In this document: positions 6,862 through 13,441 of the stretch, piece by piece
Position numbering within the stretch: the first letter of the stretch is position 1
Layout: every line of letters starts with the position of its first letter
Virus record (IMG/VR): IMGVR_UViG_3300048573_000182
Coordinates: 1-31,514 of that record
Strand: one strand, 5' to 3'
DNA: 31,514 bases
Source: a virus
Position numbers and translations under genes: made by a program
The notes under the pieces: generated by a model
Databases searched by the model: none
The model's input: the letters and a program-made list of their open reading frames with translations, nothing else
Told to the model about the DNA's origin: nothing

Positions 6862-8073
6862 TTACAAAGAAGTATCTTGCACCATGATCGTGGTTGCAAT
6901 AGCTCCACCAGAAGTAACGCTGTTTTCCAGTGCTACAAAACTACCGGAGGCCATGATACCGTTCTCACCATCGGCTTTAGTAAATTCGTTCAACTTTACT
7001 CTCGGGAAAGTAAAAGTCATCACGTTAGCAGCAGCGAGATTACTTTCAGTCAAGGCAAACGTTATAGAGAACTCGGTTTCATCGGTGAATCTTGTTCGTA
7101 CATCACCGTCAATAAAATAAACACTTAGGTTACCGTTTGCACGGATACGACCTGTGAACATGTCTACAATAGTATTACTACCAACAACAGCAGCATTTTC
7201 TGTTTGACGCTCTACTGCAAAATCAGCGGAAGTAATAACACCAACAACAGCACCGTCGAGAATCAACGCACCGTTAGCACCAGAGAAAATCCCTGTACTA
7301 GATTGTGCAGAAGGCGATGTAAAATACGGTGTAACGTCTGCTCTATCACGGTCTTTGCCCATAAAAGAGAAGTCCACGGTAACAAGACCGTTTGAAGGAA
7401 TCTTGACCGACATGTTACTGACTTTGTTTCCAACATATCTTTCATATTGGTTAATATCCGTGTAACGTTCTTCTACTGTGAAAGACTGGTCTGTATGGCC
7501 TGTTAATGGTGCGTATGTTACCTTACCCTTAACCAGCATAGTTGCTGCTGTTATAGCAGCTTCTGGAGTCATTGCACTACCGTTTAAGACCTTCACGGTC
7601 AACGCAAGAGCAGTTGATGTCAGAACCAAAAGGTTTTTGTTCAAGTTAGGCACAGCAAAAGAACCTGCTGTTAACTGCACCACCATACCCGGCGCTACAC
7701 CACCCGATAAAAACGAACCTGCTGCACGAGTCACTACATAGTTTTCACCAGAAGCAGTGATTGTGATGGTCATACCAGTCAGTGCGGATACAGCAGCAAA
7801 GTCCCTGGCCAAGATAGCTTCTGTTAGGTCAAAGTACGAACCAGTTGATAGTTCTCCGTTCAATGAGCCTTCGGTGCTTTTAGTACCGTGACGACTGTCA
7901 CTAATTTGTTGGGAAGTACGAATTTCAGCAGACTCGTAAGATTCCTTTTTAAGATTAAAGTTAGCTGTGACTCTTCGTAGTTGACGAGCCGAACCTGCTA
8001 CTGGTGCAACACCCCACGTAACCTCTTTGGAGACAGCCACGACTTTGTTCACGCCTTTTGCAATGATACCCAT
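6862..8073 (-). CDS. major tail tube protein
   Basis: A 403-residue protein forming the stacked rings of the non-contractile tail tube. The N-terminus (VAVSKEVTWGVAP) and the run of beta strands resemble long tube proteins of the Phage_tube_2 (T5 pb6-like) type. Residues about 95-165 form a Thr/Val/Ala-rich insert (MTITITASGENYVVTRAAGSF) that could be an extra surface domain. The place after a tail terminator-type gene and before the G chaperone is the standard location, and a strong terminator directly downstream fits a gene expressed at high level as its own unit. ATG at 8073 follows GAAAGAAATATT, a weak ribosome site. The hairpin CTAGG/CCTAG in the leader (8099-8117 region) may influence translation. 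Confidence 0.88.
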   Translation of the reverse strand: MGIIAKGVNKVVAVSKEVTWGVAPVAGSARQLRRVTANFNLKKESYESAEIRTSQQISDSRHGTKSTEGSLNGELSTGSYFDLTEAILARDFAAVSALTGMTITITASGENYVVTRAAGSFLSGGVAPGMVVQLTAGSFAVPNLNKNLLVLTSTALALTVKVLNGSAMTPEAAITAATMLVKGKVTYAPLTGHTDQSFTVEERYTDINQYERYVGNKVSNMSVKIPSNGLVTVDFSFMGKDRDRADVTPYFTSPSAQSSTGIFSGANGALILDGAVVGVITSADFAVERQTENAAVVGSNTIVDMFTGRIRANGNLSVYFIDGDVRTRFTDETEFSITFALTESNLAAANVMTFTFPRVKLNEFTKADGENGIMASGSFVALENSVTSGGAIATTIMVQDTSL

Positions 8074-8125
8074 AATATTTCTTTCAAGTTGTTATACCTA
8101 GGGTAATTGTTCCTAGATTTTATTT

Positions 8126-8530
8126 TTAAGCTGATATTTCTGCTATTACTGTGATGATCACAGGGCAGAGTATTCTGTCACCTATGACTACAGTTCCACT
8201 AATAGCGGGAGTCTCAGGTACATGTATTGGTACTTGTTGCTCTATAAGAGTCGTTCCCTTCTTGAAGTGCTGTCGTAGCGCTTCAGCACGGTCTAGTACT
8301 TCACCAGTGCCTTTGTTGATTTCACCATAAACAAATACTTGGATTTCAAGTCGTTCTCTATAGTAACCTTTCCCAAGAACAGGGTCATCAGGTTTTGATA
8401 TTCTGAACTGAACACGTTGGTGCATTCCTGTCGGTGGAGTAAAACTCACACCTTCGTATGCGGTAGGTAACGCTGGTGAAAGCGTTTGTAGGTGTTTTAT
8501 TAATCCTACTTGTGTTTTCTTAATTGACAT
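8126..8530 (-). CDS. tail terminator-like protein (lambda U / DUF4128 type)
   Basis: A 134-residue protein just upstream of the tube gene, where siphophages encode the terminator that stops tube growth and joins the tail to the head. The sequence has the mixed alpha/beta pattern of that group: an N-terminal helix (MSIKKTQVGLIKHLQTL), the FTPPTGMHQRVQFRISKP segment, a strand reading YRERLEIQVFVYG, a helix with DRAEALRQHF and closing beta strands. Hexamer formation is known for the family and only inferred here. ATG at 8530 has AGAGGA about 12 bases upstream, somewhat far. It follows the neck protein gene after nine bases. Confidence 0.7.
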   Translation of the reverse strand: MSIKKTQVGLIKHLQTLSPALPTAYEGVSFTPPTGMHQRVQFRISKPDDPVLGKGYYRERLEIQVFVYGEINKGTGEVLDRAEALRQHFKKGTTLIEQQVPIHVPETPAISGTVVIGDRILCPVIITVIAEISA

Positions 8531-8539
8531 ACAAGCTGG

Positions 8540-9013
8540 TTATCCTCTATCAAAATGAAGCCTAATATCTGATGCATATGCAGCTAGTACTCCGGCTTCA
8601 GTCACCTTAGCTCTAATACCATCACGTTCGTTAAGATACGCGATGTTTGGTGCAATAGAACCGATGTAGAAAGTATTACCTAGTTTGTAATTCGCAAGTG
8701 CTTCACCCTCTACTTGATTCTGTACCATGTCTATTGATTTAATCACGGGGTCTAATACAAGCTCTCCTTCCGTGTACTGCCAAGAGCCTTGGTGAAATCC
8801 ACGACTCATCGGTATTCCAAAAGCAGTCTGACGCTGTGCATAGAGCGCTTGGTGACTTTGTACGTACTGTTCTGTTGCTATTGGTGTGTTGATAGCTGCT
8901 TGCATTGCTACATCACCTGCAAACCCTGCAATCATGTGCTGCAACTTCTTCTCTAGGTTTTCTTTGTACTTTTGCAACGAACCAGCTACCTCGTTTCCGT
9001 TGTTAGTAATCAT
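8540..9013 (-). CDS. neck / tail completion protein (HK97 gp10-like, lambda Z-like)
   Basis: A 157-residue protein between the head-stopper and tail-terminator genes. The first half is helical (residues 10-45, with KYKENLEKKLQHMIAGFAGDV), followed by NTPIATEQYVQSH, GFHQGSWQY and a C-terminal part with YIGSIAPNIAYLNE. This order, including a motif close to the N-x-x-YA/Y-L-E element of the HK97 gp10 family, points to the minor protein placed at the head-tail joint of siphophages. ATG at 9013 begins one base after the TAA of the preceding gene, giving tight coupling. The ribosome site is poor, which agrees with coupled translation. Confidence 0.7.
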   Translation of the reverse strand: MITNNGNEVAGSLQKYKENLEKKLQHMIAGFAGDVAMQAAINTPIATEQYVQSHQALYAQRQTAFGIPMSRGFHQGSWQYTEGELVLDPVIKSIDMVQNQVEGEALANYKLGNTFYIGSIAPNIAYLNERDGIRAKVTEAGVLAAYASDIRLHFDRG

Positions 9014-9014
9014 C

Positions 9015-9371
9015 TTAGTTCTTTACCGCAACGAAAGCATAAAGAACAACATCACCGTTTGCTGTGTGTTTTTCAAGATTTTCTATTGTATAAGAGCTAC
9101 CTAGATAGACTATCTTGTCACGAATCTTTGGGGTGAACAGCAGATTATTGTTCGCAAGATAAAACATACCAACTTCCTTGCCAACAAGATTAGGGTAGTT
9201 GTATTGATTTACCTTGATACTACTTTGAAACGTGGTGACAGTATGTGTAGTCTGGGTGTTTACTACACCGAGAGTATTGGGGTCAAAAACACCTTGAGCA
9301 ACTTCAACATACGACGCTGATGTTCCGTGTTTACTGATACCTTTAATTGATGCTTTTAAAAAAGGATTCAT
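9015..9371 (-). CDS. head closure / stopper protein
   Basis: A 118-residue mostly beta protein. Its place, third after the major capsid gene and just before the neck protein, is that of head-closure proteins (lambda FII, SPP1 gp16 type) that plug the portal channel after packaging. A visible feature is the core of strands THTVTTFQSSIK, VGMFYLANNN and DKIVYLGSSYTIENLEKH, a pattern seen in stopper proteins, which typically measure 100-120 residues. ATG at 9371 has TAGGA nine bases upstream. There is no catalytic motif or membrane segment. The function is inferred mainly from gene order and size. Confidence 0.6.
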   Translation of the reverse strand: MNPFLKASIKGISKHGTSASYVEVAQGVFDPNTLGVVNTQTTHTVTTFQSSIKVNQYNYPNLVGKEVGMFYLANNNLLFTPKIRDKIVYLGSSYTIENLEKHTANGDVVLYAFVAVKN

Positions 9372-9379
9372 TGTCTATC

Positions 9380-9841
9380 CTATACTTCAAAAGCACCACG
9401 AAACGTATTCTGTTCTTGTTTTTGATAAACAGGAGAAGGTATGTAATTGTTGTCAGAGTTAGACACGTTTGCAAGCATGTCGCTGTTAGATATACCGCCA
9501 GCGTAGACAGGGTTCTGTGTATCTCCGTTTACATCTACAAAGCTACCCAAACCACTTAGAACTGGGTTTAGATAAGGGGACTTCAGATACAACTCTAATG
9601 CGAGACGATACTGCTCTGCTACTTTACTTCCTTTTACAGAAATAATACCAACCATGTCATCGCCAGATTGAGCCAGCTTCATTAAGATGACTCTTGCAGC
9701 ATCTAGGCTAGCTCTTTTAATTGACTCAGTGTTTTTAGTTAAGAAATATGTTATTTCTAAATCAGAGAGAATAGGTAGAGCTGGGTCAAAATCTGCTGTC
9801 TCTAGCCGAACAGCGTTGATCATATCGGGTGTGACAGCCAT
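9380..9841 (-). CDS. head-tail connector (adaptor) protein
   Basis: A 153-residue protein directly downstream of the major capsid gene. The N-terminal 90 residues are helical: MINAVRLETADFDPALPILSDLEITYFL, then an Ala-rich helix with SLDAARVILMKLAQ and a helix with VAEQYRLALELYL. This is the arrangement of gp6/gp15-type connectors that dock under the portal. The C-terminus (about 100-153) is Asn/Ser-rich and probably flexible. ATG at 9841 has an excellent site, AAAGGA, about seven bases away. Upstream lie the capsid terminator and a second 12-bp hairpin, so this gene depends on read-through from the capsid gene or on a promoter not recognised here. Confidence 0.7.
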   Translation of the reverse strand: MAVTPDMINAVRLETADFDPALPILSDLEITYFLTKNTESIKRASLDAARVILMKLAQSGDDMVGIISVKGSKVAEQYRLALELYLKSPYLNPVLSGLGSFVDVNGDTQNPVYAGGISNSDMLANVSNSDNNYIPSPVYQKQEQNTFRGAFEV

Positions 9842-9859
9842 TGTTTTTCCTTTTGTTAT

Positions 9860-9899
9860 TTTCTTTCTAAAACACTCTATTGAATACTTTAGAAAGAAA
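9860..9899 (-). promoter_or_regulatory. 12-bp hairpin overlapping the T tract of the capsid terminator
   Basis: On the minus strand TTTCTTTCTAAA (9899-9888) pairs perfectly with TTTAGAAAGAAA (9871-9860) around 16 bases. The first arm is also the T tract of the terminator at 9900-9916, so the two structures share bases. It could be an RNase III-type processing stem or an element that weakens termination. Confidence 0.55.
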
Positions 9900-9916
9900 G
9901 CCCTCTTTTGGAGGGC
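9892..9916 (-). terminator. rho-independent terminator after the major capsid gene
   Basis: Minus strand GCCCTC / GAGGGC around CAAAA (9916-9900), followed by TTTCTTTC. It lies 20 bases after the capsid stop codon. The 17-base hairpin is identical to the one at 5293-5309, but the T tract is interrupted, so partial read-through into the connector genes is likely. Confidence 0.75.
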
Positions 9917-9936
9917 AATCTTATCAACTTATTTTA

Positions 9937-10959
9937 TTAAGCTGTTGCAGTGCTCTTGACAATACACTGAGGACGACGAATCAAGTTAGCAAAGTTAGAC
10001 TCGCTAGAAATCTTGATTGAAGTGTTATCTTCGCTACGTTGTGTCCACATGTAAGCCTCTTCACCGAGTGTGTTGATCGTGTCAAAACGCTCAGCAGGGC
10101 CGTGGTAGGTAACGAAAGTATCCTGAGTACCGAGAGGCAGAATGTATGCTTCGTTCAAAGGAATCATTGGAGAACCATCGGGACGGAAACCAAAGTAACG
10201 GATATAACGAATATTACCGAAGGTAATTTCGTCGTATTGCCCTTTACGGAAGCCTTCACGGTTGTACATCTCAAGAGTTTGAGTAGCACGCCAAGCATCA
10301 ATCACACCTACTTGTGACACCATCTTGTCGAAATAGTCAGGGTTGCAGAGAGCAACAAAGCCATTAGGAGTTTCACCAGACATGATGTTTTTCTGAATGC
10401 TGTCAACAGCAGAGCGAGAAATATCACGGATGATGGTAGGAGAGGTGCTTGCTGCACTGAAAGTAGTAGTAGTCTGAGTCACACCGAAGTCAGTGTAGAA
10501 GTTCGCAGACACAGTACCGTTAGGAGCAAACTGAGAACCAGTAACTAAGGTGTGAACTCGTGCAACTTCTTTAGTCATTGCATGAGATTTACGGATACGT
10601 TCCATTTTACGCATGATTGCAGCGGCTTCGTTTTCTGCCATGTCAGCAGAACCGTATGCACGTTTGCCAACCAGTTCACGAGCAGTCAACTGATCGTCGA
10701 GTGGGAAGTGCGCTAGGATGTAAGCGTGTGCCTTGCGTTGGTCTTCAGATGACATAGTATTGCGTGTTCCGCGATACTGGTCAGTAACCAAGCCAAGGGT
10801 TTGGTTGTTGGCTTCAAATTGAACCACGTTTTGAGCAACAGGTTCGCTACGGAAGATACCAAGTTCTTGTGTCAAACCATACATGTTAGGCAACTGGTTT
10901 AATTCCAGAGTCCAGTCAACAATTTCGTAGGCAGACGTTAGTGAACGTGCAGTAGTCAT
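9937..10959 (-). CDS. major capsid protein (lambda E type)
   Basis: A 340-residue protein of the phage_cap_E kind that builds the icosahedral shell with an HK97-like fold. Typical features are an N-terminal region with LPNMYGLTQELGIF, the RAYGSADMAENEAAAIMRKMERIRKSHAMTKE-type spine-helix region near residues 105-140 and a GFVALCNPDYFDKMV domain near 200. The C-terminal part has YIRYFGF, MIPLNEAYILPLGTQDTFVTYHGPAE and FANLIRRPQCIV. The length is that expected for this family without an N-terminal prohead extension, which matches the separate scaffold gene upstream. The decoration gene precedes it and a terminator follows. No strong ribosome site is seen before ATG 10959 (AAGAAAGTAAG at some distance). 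Confidence 0.93.
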   Translation of the reverse strand: MTTARSLTSAYEIVDWTLELNQLPNMYGLTQELGIFRSEPVAQNVVQFEANNQTLGLVTDQYRGTRNTMSSEDQRKAHAYILAHFPLDDQLTARELVGKRAYGSADMAENEAAAIMRKMERIRKSHAMTKEVARVHTLVTGSQFAPNGTVSANFYTDFGVTQTTTTFSAASTSPTIIRDISRSAVDSIQKNIMSGETPNGFVALCNPDYFDKMVSQVGVIDAWRATQTLEMYNREGFRKGQYDEITFGNIRYIRYFGFRPDGSPMIPLNEAYILPLGTQDTFVTYHGPAERFDTINTLGEEAYMWTQRSEDNTSIKISSESNFANLIRRPQCIVKSTATA

Positions 10960-10978
10960 ATTAATCTTACTTTCTTAT

Positions 10979-11341
10979 TTAGATTTGTGCGTTGACTTGA
11001 ATGTCGCGTGCTTCTAGCAAAGCGTTCACTGCAAGTTTGTTTGGGTTGGTAGCTCCACCGAAGTACGTCAGTGCGTTTGCACCAACTACAGCTTCACCTT
11101 TTACCAAGATACGCTTCTTAGTAGGGTCTTCTTTTGTAGCATCTAAGACAATACCGATGGTGTCGGTAGAAAGAGGGACTGCGGTAATAGCAGCCCATAC
11201 AGCACCAGTTTTAAGCATTATCTGCCCCATGACAGCAGCGGTAGTATATACCTCTAGACCGTATCCTTCGGACTCCATCCAAGGGTGATTACGCTTGAGC
11301 AAGTGGCTCAGTGACAACGATTCAATAGCAATTTGTGCCAT
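10979..11341 (-). CDS. head decoration protein (lambda D-like)
   Basis: A 120-residue small protein directly before the major capsid gene, the usual place of the decoration protein that binds the threefold sites of the expanded capsid. It has a beta-rich middle with LVKGEAVVGANALTYFGG, preceded by GIVLDATKEDPTKKRIL, a pattern shared by D-family (HDPD) proteins. The C-terminus ends in a short LEARDIQVNAQI strand. ATG at 11341 follows AAGGAAAAATT, a good ribosome site. The neighbours (scaffold upstream, E-type capsid downstream) support the call. Assignment rests on size, context and general sequence pattern. Confidence 0.78.
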   Translation of the reverse strand: MAQIAIESLSLSHLLKRNHPWMESEGYGLEVYTTAAVMGQIMLKTGAVWAAITAVPLSTDTIGIVLDATKEDPTKKRILVKGEAVVGANALTYFGGATNPNKLAVNALLEARDIQVNAQI

Positions 11342-11350
11342 AATTTTTCC

Positions 11351-12382
11351 TTATTTATTTTTAGTAGCAGCAATTTTTGCTTGAACTGCTTTTTTAACAT
11401 CAGACTGAGTATCTGCCTTGGTTTCAGGAGCACCTTCAGCACCAATAGATTTAAACAAATCAGAACTATTCGATGCTGCTTGCAAATCATTAAGTGCTTT
11501 GATTACTTCACCAAACACCTGCTCATCTTCCACAAGACCAACAGCTTTGAACAAAACTTCTGCTTGCTCTTTGCTCTTAATTACAGCATCGAGCTTCTCT
11601 TTACGAGCCTTGATGACCGCTTCTTGTTTTTCTCTTTCAAACTGCTTGACGAGTTCCAAGGCTTTCGTAAGTTCTACTTTTTGATCATCAAGTGCTTTTT
11701 GCACTTCAACCAAAAAAGACTTTTCTACAAGCTCTTTTTCAACATCAGCGACAACGGTTTTAACCTCTTTTGTCATATCTACTTTCTTCTTTATTAAAGA
11801 GCCTGTTGGCTCGGACGATTGCCCAACAATCTTTTGCTGAGTAACAGACTCTAGGGTTACCCCATCGTCAGATTTCTTTGGTTTTACTTTAGCTGCTTGC
11901 TTGATTGCATCAACTTGAGTAAACACTTGTTCTAGTTTTTCCTGATCCTGTAGAAACTGAATATATTGTTCACCGTTCATTTTTGAGATGACATCTACAA
12001 ACTCAGATTTGTCTTTGAGTGATTTCATCACCTCGATAGACCCTACTTTCTCGTCAATATACTTACGATAATCCTCTGCATAATCAAAGGTTTCTTTTTC
12101 AGATGCTTGTGTCGTAAAGCCCAGAGCTGTTGCTAGTACTTCGGCATCATCCCAGTAAAGACCATAGAAACGAGTTAAATACTCTTCTATTGATAGTGTT
12201 ACTTTTACCTTGGTTGCTTTTTCGATTATCTCGTCAGTAAACCCTTCACCTGCTTTCAAGCATACTGCGTAGTTTTGGAGGTTTGCAGCACCACCCACAG
12301 CAGCACCGACTAAGGCTATGTGTCCTTGATCGTGGTCGAACGACAAGTTTTGTAGTTGTTTCTTTTTTGTTTTTACCGTCAT
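11351..12382 (-). CDS. capsid scaffolding protein
   Basis: A 343-residue protein between the prohead protease and the decoration/capsid genes. Residues 1-150 contain a compact acidic domain with FTDEIIEKATKVKVTLSIEEYL and repeated short helices. Residues about 185-310 are an almost continuous Lys/Glu-rich coiled coil with KELVEKSFLVEVQKAL and FEREKQEAVIKARKEK, and the last 30 residues form a Lys-rich tail. High charge, coiled coil and a basic capsid-binding tail are the hallmarks of scaffolds that are cleaved and lost during maturation. ATG at 12382 overlaps the protease stop as ATGA, so protease and scaffold are translated together. In the XkdF-type family the protease is often linked or fused to such a scaffold. 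No other function is likely. Confidence 0.8.
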   Translation of the reverse strand: MTVKTKKKQLQNLSFDHDQGHIALVGAAVGGAANLQNYAVCLKAGEGFTDEIIEKATKVKVTLSIEEYLTRFYGLYWDDAEVLATALGFTTQASEKETFDYAEDYRKYIDEKVGSIEVMKSLKDKSEFVDVISKMNGEQYIQFLQDQEKLEQVFTQVDAIKQAAKVKPKKSDDGVTLESVTQQKIVGQSSEPTGSLIKKKVDMTKEVKTVVADVEKELVEKSFLVEVQKALDDQKVELTKALELVKQFEREKQEAVIKARKEKLDAVIKSKEQAEVLFKAVGLVEDEQVFGEVIKALNDLQAASNSSDLFKSIGAEGAPETKADTQSDVKKAVQAKIAATKNK

Positions 12383-12774
12383 TGTTCTTCCGTTTCGATT
12401 TCTACTCTTTCACCGATTGCTCCGATAGAAACACCAGAGAAAGTTCCGTCTTTTTGAGCTTCCCATATGGCATCACTACTTGTTTCTGAGACAACTAACC
12501 AACTACCTTTAGGTATGTAGCGGAGAACTCCGTTGGAGTCTGCAATGTTTATATCTGTTGGGAGAATATAAGATTCTACAAATTCAACATCTGTAGTCAT
12601 CATTTTATGGAAAAGATTTGCCCGTTTAGGGCTTCTGTTGAATGCGTGACATGCTTTCCTTATCTCGTCGATACTGGTGTTGTCACCGTGTGCATCTTCA
12701 ATTGGGAGCATACAAACGTATGTGGCTTGACGAAGCTCGTCATTGAATGCTTTTACTATGTTGTTTTTACCCAT
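12379..12774 (-). CDS. prohead maturation protease, XkdF-like
   Basis: A 131-residue protein like the XkdF putative serine protease family. The order of motifs fits: AFNDELRQATYVCMLPIED at the start, SIDEIRKACHAFNRSP, a FHKM segment with the histidine, VEFVESYILPTDI, then YIPKGSWLVV, DAIWEAQKDGTFSGVSIGAIGE with the conserved small-residue/Ser region. It would cut scaffold and itself inside the prohead. ATG at 12774 is chosen because AGAGGA lies six bases upstream; the open frame reaches 12837, but that would run into the promoter -10 at 12809-12814. It has its own promoter (12809-12837) and its stop overlaps the scaffold start. The catalytic triad cannot be proven from this sequence alone. 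Confidence 0.75.
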   Translation of the reverse strand: MGKNNIVKAFNDELRQATYVCMLPIEDAHGDNTSIDEIRKACHAFNRSPKRANLFHKMMTTDVEFVESYILPTDINIADSNGVLRYIPKGSWLVVSETSSDAIWEAQKDGTFSGVSIGAIGERVEIETEEQ

Positions 12775-12808
12775 GTTTCCTCTAGTACAAACATTGTTAT
12801 TTGTTGTT

Positions 12809-12837
12809 ATTTTATCACAGAAATGGAGAAAAAGCAA
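12809..12837 (-). promoter_or_regulatory. promoter for the protease-scaffold-capsid genes
   Basis: Minus strand TTGCTT (12837-12832), 17 bases, TAAAAT (12814-12809) preceded by TGA, an extended -10. The -35 box lies within the 3' arm and T tract of the terminator at 12829-12871, so terminator and promoter are overlaid. Confidence 0.6.
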
Positions 12838-12871
12838 GTGAAATCGTTTTTTGTGTTGACTTTCACCTGCT
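12829..12871 (-). terminator. terminator between the 179-aa gene and the protease
   Basis: Minus strand AGCAGGTGAAA (12871-12861) pairs with TTTCACTTGCT (12843-12833), 11 pairs with one G-U, then TTTTT. The loop is 17 bases. Read in the plus direction it has a shorter T run (TTTT) and could also act. Confidence 0.65.
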
Positions 12872-12885
12872 TTTATGGTAAATAG

Positions 12886-13425
12886 TTATGCGGACAATGC
12901 TACAGCAAGGCTTGCTTGTTGTTTAATCTTCACCAAACTATGGTTGTCTGTAGTAAAACCAGCACCTTTTATTGAATTGAAATCTGGTTGTAGAGCAGCT
13001 AGTACAGCGTTGGCAATATCAGCAGTAGAACCTCCACCTACGGTTATTGTTCTAACCTCGACAGCAGGAACTTGTACATCAATGTCTACGTTTGAGACAG
13101 TTGTTGTCCTGTCGAAGCACTCCGCAGCCGATCTACCATCATCTGAGAACGTTTCCCTAATTAGGGTAATTTTCCCAGAAGAATCAAAAGGAACTAAAGT
13201 AGCACCGTATAACAATTGCACATAGGGTTGTGTGTATGTACTTGCTGTTTTCTGAATGTTACCACCACCAACTATTATTGGTCTATACCTGCGGTGAGAT
13301 TCGTTTGTTCTACGCAAGTTACGAACCTCCCGATAAACTTGCATAGTGTCAAACGTAGCACCCAGAGCATCAGTAGTTAAATATATACGCTTTGTGGCGT
13401 AATCAACACTAGCAACTAATGGCAT
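12886..13425 (-). CDS. virion structural protein of unknown role
   Basis: A 179-residue protein between the two large beta-rich structural genes and the protease. The N-terminal 120 residues are beta-rich (DYATKRIYLTTDALG, RYRPIIVGGGNIQ, VQLLYGATLVPFDSSGKITL). The C-terminal 55 residues read as a linker plus a short helical module, IANAVLAALQPDF then GFTTDNHSLVKIKQQA. A module of that kind recurs at the end of several phage structural proteins. ATG at 13425 follows GAGGTG at seven bases. It is probably co-transcribed with the 502-aa gene 16 bases upstream and stops before a terminator. A head or neck appendage partner is my inference; no family name can be given with confidence. Confidence 0.55.
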   Translation of the reverse strand: MPLVASVDYATKRIYLTTDALGATFDTMQVYREVRNLRRTNESHRRYRPIIVGGGNIQKTASTYTQPYVQLLYGATLVPFDSSGKITLIRETFSDDGRSAAECFDRTTTVSNVDIDVQVPAVEVRTITVGGGSTADIANAVLAALQPDFNSIKGAGFTTDNHSLVKIKQQASLAVALSA

Positions 13426-13441
13426 GTTGTTACACCTCTAA

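Noticed and set aside
11333-11797. 154-codon plus-strand frame rich in Phe/Cys
   Set aside because: Antisense to the Lys/Glu-rich coiled coil of the scaffold; its composition is a by-product of that.
12856-12885. Plus-strand promoter-like TTGACT-17-TAAATA
   Set aside because: It is the arm and loop of the terminator at 12829-12871 and points against all nearby genes.
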